Source: Breviolum minutum Mf 1.05b.01 (lineage: Eukaryota; Sar; Dinophyceae; Suessiales; Symbiodiniaceae). From it: a stretch of 64,000 nt of DNA. The stretch is taken from contig DF239100.1 in the NCBI GenBank assembly GCA_000507305.1, positions 157,501 to 221,500 on the forward strand. The letters run 5' to 3'. Positions 24,501 to 39,500 of the stretch are shown here, piece after piece (within the stretch, counting starts at the first letter, position 1; the number at the start of each line of letters is the position of its first letter). The position numbers and the translations under genes are program-made. The notes under the pieces are model-generated. The model was not told where the DNA came from, ran no database searches, and saw only the letters and a list, made by a program, of their open reading frames with translations.

Positions 24501-27500
24501 AAGCTTGAGGCAGTATTTTGTTTGTGGAGATGATATGTCAACAAAATATAGCACCTCCGTGTTGGACCCCCAAGATATCGAAAGATATCAACTCTTTCAA
24601 GGCAGTTCACCTTGAACGAACACATGAGCGCAGCAGCCGGGAAGCCCATGATTCCACCTGATGTTGGTCCAATCATCGGAGGAGAAACTCTGGTGAAGCC
24701 TACCGCTGTGTTAGTTTTTTTAGATCACATGTTATGGAATCACAGTGTGTCAACCAAGTTCCTCACTGAAAAAAAACAGATAATGGAGATTTTCAGAAGG
24801 GATTGGAGGAAGGAGCTGGAACCCAAAAAAATTGGTGCTTTGTAGATGTTTCTCCTTTTCCAAGGAGGTATTTTCAGGATTAGCTCTGAAACTTCAACAT
24901 CCGTCATTTGGATTCATTTTGCGGATACTTATTTTGAACATCCCCAAATAATAAGGGACCATTCTGATAATGGTGGTTGAATTCCAGGAGACATATGATG
25001 ATTACGATTAGTTACATCCCCCCCCACCCCCCCAACACCTAGATGTTGCTGATAATTACTTATCCCAAATAATAAGGGATTATTCTGAAGTGTTTGATAC
25101 TTGATTTCCCAAATAATAAGGGATTACTTATCCCAAAGAACACATATTCCCAAATAATAAGGGATTACTTATCCCAAAAAAATGGTGGTTGATTTTCCGG
25201 CCCTCTATGTGTTTTCCAACTTCTCCGAAGTTTTTTTTTTTAAATCTTTTGTCGGGAATCCATCCCAGGTGGTTGAAGCCTTTTGTCGCTTGCATGAGCC
25301 GGGAAACCTTAGAAAAACTCGGGGGTTTTCTGCGGGGGTGGGGTTTCAGGTCCACATGCCTCCAACGGTAACAGGTCACTCCAAGAAGGGCTGGGGTCAC
25401 TCCAAAGGTGGCAATGGCCAACTCAAAGGATTTTTTTTCGGGAATTTTTTCACCCATGAAAAAAACTTGGGCAAAAGATGAACCCAGGGTTGACCAGTAG
25501 TAAGTTTGTCATCCCTTAGATTTATCAACTCATCCCTTAGATTTCACAACATTTGGCATGTAAAAACTACCCCTGGAAGTTTAACATACTGGTAGCCCCT
25601 GAAAAATGATGGTTAAGGAAGGAAGACGATCCCTTTCCTATTGGGGTTTCGGTACCTTTTCAGGGGCGAACTGTTAAACTTCGGAAGGGTCATATTTTTG
25701 TTCAAAGGGGTTGGTTCAACCACCAACTAGTGGTGCTTACTAATGATGAGCCAAAAACATGCGCAAAAGAGTCGCCATGTTTTTTTCTCACTCTTCATAC
25801 ATCATTAGTTGCCCCCAGCATCGGCACGGGCCGTGGCAGATGATCCAAAGGATTTAGCTGATGGATTTGCTGAAAGGTAGTTTGAACGTTGGGTTTTTTA
25901 GTTGTTTTTTTTTGTCATAAAATCTGGTCAAATTATAACGACCTCACCCCAAATGGTGGTTTAGTAAGGACAATTATCTTATTTCAGGGAAATCTAGGTT
26001 GGTGAAATATGATTATTTGGCCAGATAAAATTATCCACAAACAAAATGGTATGAGTTGATAAATCTAAGGGATGACAAACTTACTACTGGTATCCATCAA
26101 AAAAACTGGCAACGAAATCGCTCCTCATCCAAGAATCCCTATGATGTGAAAAACCACTATTCTTCCACCGAAGGGATGAAATCGATCTCAGAATTCCTCT
26201 AAACATCCAGGAAAATACTTTCTATGTTTGGCATTTGGACTATAAGGGGGCTCCCCCCCAAACATACCTAAACTGTCCACTGTAGTAGAGAAAATATGTA
26301 TATTTTTGAACGTGATGGTTGTTTTGCACTCTTTGGATGCGATAAGGCCAATAGGCACCATGGTCTTGTCACAATGTGGCCACTTTTCAACTTTTTTGTT
26401 GATCCGTATCATCTGCCCAAATCTACCGTACATGTCCTTCGGTGGGAGCAATTTGGGAAGATGTTTGGCACCAAAACTTAAATAGACAGCATCGTATATC
26501 ATATTACTTGTCATTTTTGACCTGCAAGCTGACACTGGAAGTTGACATAAGTGTCAACATTCTCAAAAAAACGTGTGCGTGTTAAGGTTCTTTTGGGGTG
26601 TGCTTCTTTTCTGTGCAATTACCCTCCAGTAAACTGACATGGCAATGGAAATCCACCATTTGCCAATAGGGAATACATCGACTTATTCATGGTGGATTTT
26701 CCATCCAGCTATGTTAGTTTCAGGGAGGGTCATTTTTTCATGTGGGTTGACACGCCTCATTTTCCACCTCACAAAACGGCCTTAAGATTGGATGTCTTCT
26801 TTAATAAACCCTATGGCCCCGGTGTTTTCCATTCATCAAGAAAAACAACCCCGGTGTTGGCGGCTTCGCAGGAAGGGTGCCATTTTTCGTGGTCAGCGCA
26901 TGGTCAATTGGAGCCCGGTGTTGCAAACAGCCGTGAGTGACTTGGAGGTGCAGCTGAGGTGAAGTTTTTCTCGGGGTGCAAAGCTGGTGAAGCTGCTCCA
27001 AATTTAACCCCAAAAACACCATGGGTGATCCAAATAGATGTAAAAAAACACCTGGGTGATCAAATTAGATGTTTAAAAACATATCCAAAAAGGTGGGTTT
27101 TCTTCCGGAAGGAGGGCTAAATACGATAAACAATTGATAAAACTAGGCTGTGACAGTCAAACACTTCAATTTCTTCACCTCCAGAAATTGCGGAAAAAAT
27201 CTGGTCCAATTTGAGTTGCCCATCTTTTTGAAAAGTGTGGGTTTTTTTCAATCACGACTCGTATGACTCGTTCCATCATAGTTCACCATGGAGTAAGTTT
27301 AGGTGGGTCTTTTTGGGGCGCCGGGGTGCCCTGGCCCTGGACCCATAGATTTGCCATTTGAGTGAGAAAATGTTCAGGGTTCTTTGCTGTAAAAAAAGGG
27401 GGGATGACATGAAACCACAAGGTGGGCCCCCGGATCCAGTTATAACTGGGTTGAACTAACTCCTATAGCTAGGGTGAAATAAGAACAGTTTAGCCTTTTA

Positions 27501-30500
27501 TTTTCGGCCATTTATTTCGGGGTGAACTAACTCCATTTATAACTGCATCCGGGGCCCACCTTGTACTGCAATATATACCCACTTGGAAAGTCGCCAGCCA
27601 CCGAACTTGGGAGTTGCATGATTATACTTTCACCACAGTGTCTGGACATATCTTAGATTAGCCGGACATTCCCTGAACGCTCCTTTGAGTTTAGTGGGAT
27701 TTTATATGTAACCTACTAAGGATTTAACTTTTAGCAGGGGACCAAAGAGTGTGCCATGGTGTATAATCATATGCCACTTTTAAGGATCCCTATGAAGCAA
27801 TCTGTATAATGGAATGTCAGCCAGTGGGTTTTTCATGTTTCTCAAATCCCGGCCGGACATCCAGAAAGAAGGTATTTGGACACCAAAAACATACCGATCA
27901 AATACCGAACAACCTCAGGAGGGATGACTGGATGTCTACAAGTAGGGAATCGTTACGTGAAACAGGGTTGTTTTAATTCACCATTGCTTCCCGGGTGCAC
28001 TTGTTCACTAGTCGGGACATCATTTCTTAAGTTTTACCGTTGGATTCGTCAATTAAAGGTTTCATAGGCACAAAAAAGATCCGGCCGGGATCTTTTTTTA
28101 TCGTATTTAACCATGACTTCCTGGGCTGTGTTTTTTTTGTTGTTTCTTAGCTGAAGGTATTTTCTGAAGGTTTTTTAGACATGAAGAATCCATTTGGGAT
28201 GATCAGACGACTTGGACCTACATTGCTCATTTGAATCTGTTTTTTGGTACCTACCCTCCTGGATATGTTAACGTATCCGCTCCGAAAGGGCGCCACTTTT
28301 GAGTTGATGATTTTCCGGCTTTCCTGTTTCCTCAAGCCGGGTATCACCAGCACCAAAACGTCTCAGGACTCAGCCAGACTTACAGCCTCGAAAAGTAAGA
28401 TGACAATGAAACACTCCTTTTTTTTACATGATAGAAGATACATCTTCATTCATGGTTCTGTTGTCATGTCTGCATGTTAGTTTTCCGGCGGGTATATTAT
28501 ACAAGGTGGGCCCCTACTAGTGATAAATGGAGTTGTAATTCTTATAGATGGCCTTGGGAGAGAATGTCGTGTTTTCTGTTGGCAAGACCTGCAAGACCTG
28601 CAGGTCGAGTATTCCGACGTCCAAGGTCAATTGTACTACTTCAAGTGCGATCCTTAACAGTTGAATGGCAAGCCATATATGGTCCATGGTAGACTGGAAA
28701 AGATTTACTAATTGACAGATCTGATATTCATAGGATCCATGGGACTGGTATATCTAGCTACATTTACTTACATTAACTTGATTTTTTACGGTAAATGGAG
28801 GTACATATACCATGCCATACATGGATGCTATGGACCATACATTTCAGAAATTCATGTAGGTAAATATACCATACAGGGAACCGTTTTGGCAACCTTGCAG
28901 CATCTATTCGAAGCATGTTTTTTCATGGGAATGAGGTATGTGGTAGCGGGCGAGGAGGGCGAAACGGAGGAGATTGGGTTCCGATGCAAAAGGCAAAGAG
29001 ACATATATGTTCCCATGTTTCAAGGAGTCTTTGAATGTTGCGCAAATTGTTGCCAAAACACTCAGCTGGCTAACATCGAAACTCCAATGGGGATTCTGGG
29101 ATTACAAGATTTACTAGCAAAATAAACCCTGAGAATCCAAATGGGTTTTGTCTATTTGGTTCTATTTCATGAGTTCCGGGACATACCTCTTTAGGGCGGT
29201 CATATCTCACAAGGTGTTTTTGGACAAAATGATCAGATAATATCATTACTATGATCTCACATCAACATTTTTCAGCATTGTCTCAGCTGAGTCTGAGCAT
29301 GTTGCAACTCTGCATGGAATCTTGTGACTCTGCTGTTAACTTCCTTTTTTGTTGGCTCAAAAATTACCCCAAACACCAGGAATCAACGACCAAACTGAAC
29401 AGATCTTTTCATAAGACGTTCCAAAAAGCGCCCGAATGAATCTGTCCGGTGCGCTTTGGTTTGCCTGGGTGATACTCTCGGCCAGAAGTGATTCACCCTG
29501 TGCTGAGTGCGATGCTCCTGAGACAGATCCGGATCTCACTGAGTTCTTGCAAGTGCGAAGCAACCAAACGAAGGAGGCAAGGTGCAGAAATTTCGTAGGA
29601 AACAAACGGGGCGGAAAACTTTAAATTTCCAGCTACGAAAACAGTGGCATTTCGTTCGAATCCGGGTGGTTTCATGTTGGGAGAGGGAGCATTTCAAGGG
29701 AAATCTACCAGCATCTTCCAGTTCGGGTGCTGTTTGGTGCAGTTAGGATGGTGTTTTTTTTTGGTTCCCAGTTCCATCGCAAAATTCAGCACCCAAACTG
29801 AAAAATCCAGGTATGGACAGCTGGGAAGTCCAAGGAAAAAACTGCCATGGATAAGATGTTAACGTAGGAAACTTGAAAAAATATGGAGTGGGGCGTTTAC
29901 CAGCATCCAAAACTAGGTGGTGGTTTCAAACATTTTTTATTTTCACCCCTACCTGGGGAAATGATCCAATTTGACTAATATTTTTCAAAGGGGTTGAAAA
30001 CACCAACCAGAAAACCAGGGACGATTACCCTACAACTAGCAGTTTGGACAACTGAAAATGGATGGTTGGAAGATGAAATTTCCTTCTTGGGATGTCATAG
30101 TTTCAGGGGCTATGTTAGTTTCAGGGAGGGTTAATGTTGTTTGACTTCCAGGAATATTAACTCCCACTATTGGGTTGATGACTATGTTTCTGTATGGTGA
30201 AAGAATTGGCGTTCCTACCATACTCTGCCGTGACAAAACAAGGCTTAATTTTTTGTCGTCCCAAGGTCCCAAAATCAGCTGTTTGTTGATGGTCTTTCAG
30301 GAAGATCAAGACGTTGAAAAAGAACGTACTGCAATAAGTCAATAAGTTATAGATGAATTATGACCTGTGGTGATCGTAAAAAAGACATAGATAGTACCCG
30401 CATTGCCATGATCCCTTCTGGGTCTGGGGTCAATTTTTTGACCGTTCGATCACAATCTGTCGGCGAACCATTCACGTTCGCCAGGATGCATCGTTGAGTA

Positions 30501-33500
30501 CCGACGGTCCGGATCATCCGAAGAGGTTGACGTTTCGAGTCATTCCAGTGAATTTCATCCGTCCCAGCTTTTTCAAACGCCGTGCCAAGAAGAATGCGTT
30601 GCTTGGTGCAAAAATGGTGTGAACAAAGATTCCTAGAATTTTAAACGGTTGTCTGGAAATTTGTTTGGTCGGCAACAACAAAAACATGAAATGATATACT
30701 TAGGCAATGTTGGTGGGGAGGCGTCAAATAGGATTTTGCTTATTGTTTTAGTATCCCAGACACTCCATGGACTGGTGTATTTACATGTATTTACCTACAT
30801 TTGTTGATTTTTATGCTAGTCTTGAATTTGTTTGAGGTGATTCTTTACTTTCTACCATGGTAAATCACCATTAAACCATCATTTGGGATAATATGTTTAG
30901 AACATTTTCCAAGCATCGAACAAGCAAATCTAAGTAGTCTACGTCAAACCCTACGGATCCAAGTAGCTGCTTGGAATGCACTTAGCTAGGGGGTTAAAGT
31001 ATCTTCTTAGGAGGTACTTGGATCCATAGGGAAAATACACCATACACGGATCCCGATCCCATATTGAGTGTATAGTACATCATGATCCCCTTGGACCTGT
31101 GTTGGAACATTGAATATGTTTGGAGCTGTGTCTCCGAAACACGGAACCAAACACGGGGGGTTCGAGCCCATCGTTATCAATGGAGTTTATTTCAACCCCA
31201 GTTGAAAGCACCTGAGCTTCCACCACCATTAAAATAATGGTTTTCCCCCAATTTCGATGATTTTTAGACCCTTAGGGTTCAGCAATGGTGGTTATATAAA
31301 TCCACCCATTGTTTTAATGGTGGGTTGGAATCCCCAGGGAAACATGAAAAATGAGTGCTTCCTGGCTGCAGGGTCACCATGGGTGGAGGCGGCACGCGTG
31401 CCATGGCGGGAACCACTGGACAAGTGAGAGCCTTACTCTCCATGGGTTTGTTGGATGAGGTTCGGTTCGGTTGGGGTTGGTGAAAAAAAACACCACCTGC
31501 CAGGTGATTCAAAGTGACCTTTTTTGGGATGGTTAAGTGACCCTTTTAAAGGGTTAAGTGACCTCCAACTAGGGGATGAAAAGGTCACTTTGAATCACCA
31601 GGTGGAACGCCTTTTGGATGTGTCCTATTTTTCTTAGGCAACTTGAAATGGGCCCCCTAAAACCCAGCAACTAGGCTGCCTTAGAAAATAGGGGCACCAA
31701 CGGCTTTCCAGGATGGTGTTTTATGTTGGTCGCAGTGGTCGGAAGGCTCGAAAGGTTGGTTGGGTTATACTTACCCCGTCGTCTTCCAGGCGAATATTCA
31801 GTGCAGGTGAATGGTGTTTGATCGCCATGTTTTTGGGGTCCAGTCACACCTCACGTTTGGTGTTTGGAAGCCTAGGGATAGGGAATGAAATACTACCCAT
31901 GGCAGTTACATGTGGATTAAGATAAGCCAATTTATAAAGATCCCGGAACATTAACCAACCAGGATTTTATGGAAGCTCAGTTGAAAAAAACAGGCTGTGA
32001 AATAACAGCTAGAATTTTGGCAGTGCCTAAGAACACCATGTCTTGTTTGTCTTCGCCTTTTTTGAAACAGCATTTACGAAGTATTTCAAGTTGACAACTC
32101 CTTCATAGCTTGACCGGTGGTGGAAACTGGACACTTTTTTTCGGTTCCTGTTACTAACTACCCCTTGGGGAGGATCCAATTTGACAAGGAAGAGCTGGTT
32201 TTTACTTCACCTAACGCCATCGCTAATCGACCCATCTGGGTGTTGAATGTAGCCCGGTAAAAGCTAAACGTTTGGGGCGGCCCTAAATTTTGCGCAGCAA
32301 AATGGCTCATCAAGAGCTCCCTATGACGCGGGAAGTATAGTTTTCCAATTTTGTCACTTTACATCCCCATCGGTTTTCAAACAGTGTGTTACCCATAGGA
32401 TCCATGTATGGTATGTTTAGACCTACATTTTCCATAAAAGTCAACAAAAACGTAGGTAAATATACAATCGTCCCAGGGATCCTGTGTTAATGGCAGTGAT
32501 TAACAACCCCCTCCCAAAACAATTGAGGTAAGTGAATAAACTCTTGCAACTGATTATGAAGAGAAATCTTTATGTGCGATATATTCTTTATTGGTAAATG
32601 TATTGGGGATTATGTACTGGATTTTGTTTTGGCAAATGTATTGCTGGCTGGCTGCTTGCTGCTTTGCTTTGGTGATTCAGAATGTCAAGTTATAGAGATC
32701 ATCAAGATCATACAGCTTTTGGATTAAAAGACTGATCAAAATTTGAGCTTTCAAAAGGGATAAAGACATAGACAAAAAAATGGCCCCAAAACAGTTGGAC
32801 CACTTTATTTACTTCCCCCTTTATTCACTTCAGGGAGTGAGCCCACTCTAATTATATACTTCCCCTTTATTAATCGCTACTCCACATTAGTTAGTACAAT
32901 CTTTAGCCGGTTCCCAGGTTTGAAGATCAAAAACAACATAAAAGAATGTGTTCTTGTCATCCCAGCTATGATGTGAATCTAGGTGGTGGTTTCAAATATT
33001 TTTATTTTCACCCCTACTTGGGGAAGATTCCCATTTTGACTAATATTTTTCAAATGGGTTGAAACCACCAACTAGGAATTCTTGACTACTGGCAGGATGC
33101 AAACCATGATGGGTTTAAGTTTAAGAAAAGACCAAGGTCACGTGGGCCGACACACACTTGATAACACACACCTATGGCCTAGATTCGGACCGAAAATATG
33201 GATCATTTTCCTACATATTAGGTCAATGGACATTAACAAGGGGAAAATGGCTGTAAAATATATTCCCGGCATTCTTAGTTGGGTTGCATCTGAGTGGATA
33301 GTTGTTTTTGTTTACGAAAAGTCGTGATGGCTTTCTGCTGATTCAAAAATAGTTTGGAGTTGAACTTGTCAAGTTGTAGAGGGAAGCCTGGTTGATTTTT
33401 AGATTTTAGTGTGGAAATACTTGTACCCCAAAGGATCCATGGGATGATTGTATATTGTATGCTTATATACATTGATTTCATTGATCCCATGAAAAGTCAA

Positions 33501-36500
33501 CATTTAAAACTATATAGGTAAAATACCAGTTGTGGATTAAGATAAGCCAATTTATAAAGATCCCGGAACATTAACCAACCAGGATTTTATGGAAGCTCAG
33601 TTGAAAAAAAACAGGCTGTGAAACAACAGCTAGGCAGTGTTGCAATAAGCCGCTTACAAGGTCAATGGTTTGCCTTTCGTACTACACGCTTGCCCATCCT
33701 GAGTTAATATCCCGATCCCTCCAAGTTCCTGAGAGAATGGGTGATTTGACTAAACATCGTCCCAAAAATCTCCGCGCAGTTTCTTATTTCTGTTCTTTCC
33801 TTAGACATCCAAATAGGTTTCAGAAGGTGGTCCAAATACTTTCTCAGGAGGTGTTTAGATGTCTAATGTTTGAATGTTACCCGAATTAAGAGGAATACTC
33901 CCAAGAAATTCTGGAGGGATGTATTTCAGGAGTGGAGAACTGCGGTGCTGAAAACAAACTGACCATGACTCATAAAGTAAGGAGTAATTCCTACAGGAAG
34001 AGGCCCCCTTATTGCAAATGAGATAGAACCCCAGTATACCCTGCTTAAGCCCAGTTTTAATACTGTACACGAACAGTCCACATACAACGCTGAGTTCGGG
34101 AACCCATTACTTTTGGGTTGATCGTCACGAAGCCTGTTGTTGCTGTTGTTGTTGCTGTTGCTGTTGTTGTTGTGGTTGTGGTTGTGGTTGTGTCTTCTAC
34201 CAAAAAGCAGCGAAGGTGGACGAAGTGATTTCATTGTCTGGCAGTTCATGGTCAATGAGCATTTTTGCCTATGGCAAGGGGTTCACCAAGGAGGCCAACA
34301 TGGGAATGAATGCCAAATGCCATCCCCCTCCCTAAGCAATCACAAGCCTATCCAAGGGATTCTTGCAAGCCAACCGGTTTGTCCTTTACGTCCGGCTATT
34401 TCTTGGGGACGGGATGGCATTTGGGATGGATTTCTTACAAAAAAAAACAAGTCAACTTCGAAGGCTAAGTTATACGGTGATTAACCCAGAGTTGGGAGGT
34501 CGTTGTATGAAAAGTTATATTCAAGCCAATCTGGTCCGGGATGGTTGTATGCACTATGGGCTGAAGAACTTGGCGGTCTGAATACTGGCCAAATGGATCC
34601 AAATGGGTTGTATTCGTTTTACTCCCCAGCCAAATTGGAGGGAATTCTTTTCCAAACAATTTAACTTGAGCATACCCACCCTTCGATGTTGGAGAACGCC
34701 ATTTGGGTCGCAAACGGGATGATGGCCGTATTCTCCGATCCTAAATGTCTAGCGTTTTAGAACCCTTTCCAATCCTCCAAAATCACAGGGTAGTTGAGGT
34801 TAGAAGAGGAGGTTTTGGTACATAAACTACCTTTCACCCGAACGGTTGGTAGGGAGCTCTTCATCTCACATTGGTATTTTTGTCGAAAACGGCTGGGCAA
34901 AACCAAGTTTGAAAGTCCATTATTTTCAGTCAAAGTGAGCCTTCAAAGGTCGTCAGAATCCCGTGTTGAAGTCGGTGTCGTTAAGGAACCACCCTTGGAC
35001 TTCCACCCCCAAAAAAAACAGGTTGTTTGCACTTTTTGAGCGGTTTTTTATTTGGGTTCAGAATTCTCCGAAATGAGTTTTTGCATTTTTTTCCCAAAAG
35101 GGTGGCAACAACTTCCAGGATTCAGGATACTTCAATGTCATGGTTTAAACACAACATTGCAATTTATTTAGTCCCCTAAGGATCTTGGACCCTCCAATGG
35201 AAGGGTGACTGACCCTGTATAGAAGGGGTGTTTTGGTCCTCAAAATGACGCCAGTTTTGAGGGTCCAATGATCCTTAGGGTCCCAACACAAGGAAGTCCA
35301 CCATTTCGAGTCAACGCGGTCCGCACCGCGAAAACTCAAGGTTTGATGATAGGACTTACTGCCAAACTCCGGAAAAGTTCGACAGTTGACGAATCCAGTT
35401 CCCCCCGGTAATTCTGAAAAATCCCAGGATATATATCCATGGGACTGGTCTATTAACCTATACATTTACCATCAAAATCAACCATTCATGTGGGTAAATA
35501 TACCATTGTACCATGGGATCCGTCATGGGAATGTGGATTGGCAAGATATCAAGTTGCCAAGTCGCCAAGGCGATTCCATGTCCGGAAGCGATGTGGTGTA
35601 TGATTTTTAAACACGCCGAAACCGACGTTTTTCTTTTTCAGGGATGATACCCTCCCAAAGTTTAACATAGCCCTGAAAAGGTGATTTTTTTGGTGAACCA
35701 GCCATGCAAGCATTCATTTTTCCAGGGTGAGGAAAAAATGATTTCATGGTTGCCCTCACCCATACCATCCGTGGGACTGGTATATTTATATTTATCCCTA
35801 GTGCTCCAAATACCTTTTCAGGAGGTATAAAAAGACCCTTAAAACCCCAAAATACACTCTCAGAAGGGTGAAAAGGAGCACTAGGGTACCTACATTTGGT
35901 GGGTGTTCACAGTAAATGTAGGCAATATCTGGGCAATTTGTAACCAGGTCACCCCAAATGGTGGTTTAGTAAGGGAATCCTCCAAAAAATGGCCTTAAAT
36001 CAGGTTAAAGGATTTATAACAAATTGCCCAGCTATATACCTGGGTAAACTAACATAGCAATGGGAAAATGGAGCATTTGAAGATGTATTTCCTATTCAAG
36101 ATGGGGATTTTCCATTGCTATGTTTGTTTACCGGAGGGTACCTGGATGGTTATGGTTCCCAACAATTCCCTTTGTTCAGAAACAGGAACTACTTGGATCT
36201 GCCACTTTTGGCAGTTTGGACCAGCTGACCTTGGTGAATCTTCAAGTTCCAAACGGGAAGATTCTGAGCAAAACGGTCCTTCCCATCTCTGTATCGGTTA
36301 CTCTTGGATTTGTTGAAAGACCCGGTGCCCAGACACTCAGTTAGTATGGTCGACCATTTACCTTACATTTAAAGGTAGTTTAGGGGGTTTTTCAGGTAGG
36401 TAAATACAACCATACATTGAGCATCTGGGTGGTGGCAACTCAAATATTTTTTTGAATTTTCGTCCCGAAAATTGGGGAAATGATCCAATTTGACGATCAT

Positions 36501-39500
36501 ATGTTTCAAATGGGTTGAAACCACCAACTAGTGATTTGTTTACTGTGTTTAAGGTGATTTTTGACGGATTTTACCATGGTAAATCCTCATTAAACCACTT
36601 AATTTGGGATAGTATTGTTTTACTTTTTCTAAGCATGTTAAGCAAATTCAAGTTACTGGATGGTGGTTTCAAGTGCACTCTATGGTGAAAGTAGATGACG
36701 CAACTCTATCAATTCCCAAGTTTGGCGACGAAAAGTAAGGGGCCATGATAAACCAAGACTAATGGGAGTGGCTCGCCATCTACCTTCCACGTGGTATATT
36801 TTTGATTTTCACTCATCAAACTTGGAGAAGATTAACCAATCCTTGAGTCATATTTTTCAAAGAGGTTGAAACTACCAATGATCAATGGATTATTCTGGTT
36901 CTGGTGATAGGGATTTTTTACTCCCCGGTATATAAGCGGCAAAAACCTGCCAATTGGGTGATCATCTACTACTAATCCCACCCTTTACGTTCGAACCTCC
37001 AAAATCCTTTGAAATGAGGTTGTAACCTTTGCCGCACTTGGCTCTCCAGCAAACCGCGTTTTTGATTTTGCCATTGCCGCGACCTTCTTTTGTGAGTTTG
37101 GTATCAATGGCTTCGTTCCTGTCACCCAAACCTGCTTCAACAACAACGAGAATCAGATATGGACAACAAGTTGCTTTGAAAGAAATTAATTTTTGACTCT
37201 CGAAAGGTGTGCGATTCTCCCAGCCGTCATTGTGCTTTCAGATATTTACTTACCCCCCTGAAAGTTAATATAGATACCCGAAATGGCACTATTAAGGAAG
37301 AGTACTTCTCACACTCAAAATTTGCTGTTTTGCCTATTTGATCAATTTTGACTACTAAGCAGCACTTGTTAGTTGCAGGGTTGATGCATAAGCAACATAG
37401 ATGACAAGTCCGCGCATAGGCTACCCGGTTACCCCAGCAAGATAAACGACGCAGCAGCAGAAACCCTAAAGTTTGGGAAAGGTTAACTAACAAACAGCAA
37501 ATTAGGAAAATCCCACCGTATGAATGATGTGTGACCTATGTCAAACCATGATTTTTCCAATTGGTTATGTTTAAGTTCACTAAGGGTTTCCTTAGTACAA
37601 AAGCTCATCCCATTTCAGCAGCTTTGGTGATTATTTTTTGTGAATTTGCCACCTTCAAATCCCATGACAGAAGCGGGGGGTTGCCGCATTGCCTGTCACG
37701 TCTACAACTCAAAGAAGCCGAGGGCTTGAAACATTTCCGAATTTATTTCAAGTCAGGGTTAAAATGATGTAATATGGATGTTTCCGAAAATAGTGGTACC
37801 CCCAATCTCCACCCCAATGTTTGATCATTTTTAGTATGGAAAACCTGGCTGTTTGGTACCACCATTTTAGGAAACCCCCATATGACTTAAGACTGAAGCA
37901 TTTTTTTTTGTTTTTTGGGTACTTTCCCAACTTCCAGGACACGTCCCGAGTTGGGATATGTCGACTTATTTTAAAGAATTACTTAGAGGTTCAGGATACT
38001 TAGGATACGTGGATAGTAACCAGGGTTATAACCTCTATAAGTGGGTTATATGTCCCCTAACTAGGGTTATAAACCTACATATAACCAGTTACTAAGTATC
38101 CTGAACCTCTAAGTATCAAGATATAGACTTTTCAGGGGCCGAAAGTTTCAACGACTCTCGATCTTTTCGGACCCTGGACCCCTTTACTTTAATGACGATT
38201 TTTGGAAGTCCCATGACGGATCCATGGTACAATGGTATATTTACCTACATGAATGGTTGATTTTTATCGTAAAATAGTAGGATCAATGTAGGTAAATACG
38301 CAATCGTCCCATGGGATGTGACTGACTTGGAAGTTAGGTTAACCAAAAAAAACCCGAGGTGAAGAACGTCTGGCGTGGATCAATAAGACCAATCCTCACC
38401 TCAAGTTGGACAATGCCTTGGTCGCGAACGGCAATTTGAAGAGCCTCCTCTTGACCTCCACGTTATTGGCTCCGGTGGGCTACAATCCTTCGAATGATAG
38501 TGACCCCTTGGGAGTTTTCGGGAGATGTGTCTGAAAAAAAACATGGCATATATACATAGGAAAATGTATTATTGATATTTACCCACTAATTTACCATAAA
38601 CACTTATATATATTTGCCGATTTACCTAAAAATGAATGGTTGGATTATTTATGGTAAAATTAGTAGGCAAATATTGAGGTACCAGTCTCATGGATGCTAT
38701 GTGTTTTTTGAGATATGATGATAGCAAACAAATGCGTTGATTGCTGAACAAAAATGCAGCTCCATACGTATTGAGGTTGTCAGTTTTGTTGGAAAATAAC
38801 GTGCCAAGCACCCACCCGTTTTGTTTTTTTGGATTTGACCTGCCATGAGTAGCTGAAACCAAAAGAGAGGGAATCCACAGTGTTTGTGGTTTCTGCCATG
38901 GTCCCCGCAAAACCTACATTTTTAGAAGTTTCTATGATAAATCACCTGGATTTTAAGTAACCCAAAACCTTTATTTTTCATGGTTTTGGGGGCTCATGGT
39001 GTTGCCTTGAAAAAGGGAGTCAATACACCACGTTTTTTTGGGGGGGTTGTCCCTCGATCCTTGGGGATATGAGTCGGAGATGAGCCAATTTGTTGAATTT
39101 TTTTCGGCCATCCAAAACACGACCCAGTCGCCCCCCCATTGTGTTAAATGTGGTTGAGTAAGGGAACCTTCCAATAAAAACTTGGTGGTGGTTTCAAATA
39201 TTTTTTATTTTCATCCCTACCTGGGGAGATGATGATATTTGACTAATATTTTTCAGATGGGTTGAAACCACCAACCAGAAAACAAAGCCCTAAGCATCCA
39301 GGTATGTCCTGAGATTTCGGGATTACACCGATCCATTCCTATTCTTTTTGGATGGGATTGGAAGCCTCATTCCTATTCGATCGGGAGGGGTCTGGATTGT
39401 TAGGGAAGTTAACTTAGGTTGGTAAATCATCAATAGTTTAGATGATGAAACCTGGACTTGAAGGAGTTTTCAGCGAAAACAGAACGAAAATCAAAACATT

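Noticed and set aside
26689-26940. 83-codon frame ending [15 protein letters not shown]
   Set aside because: It is a frame-shifted shadow of the ValRS RMVNWSP exon.
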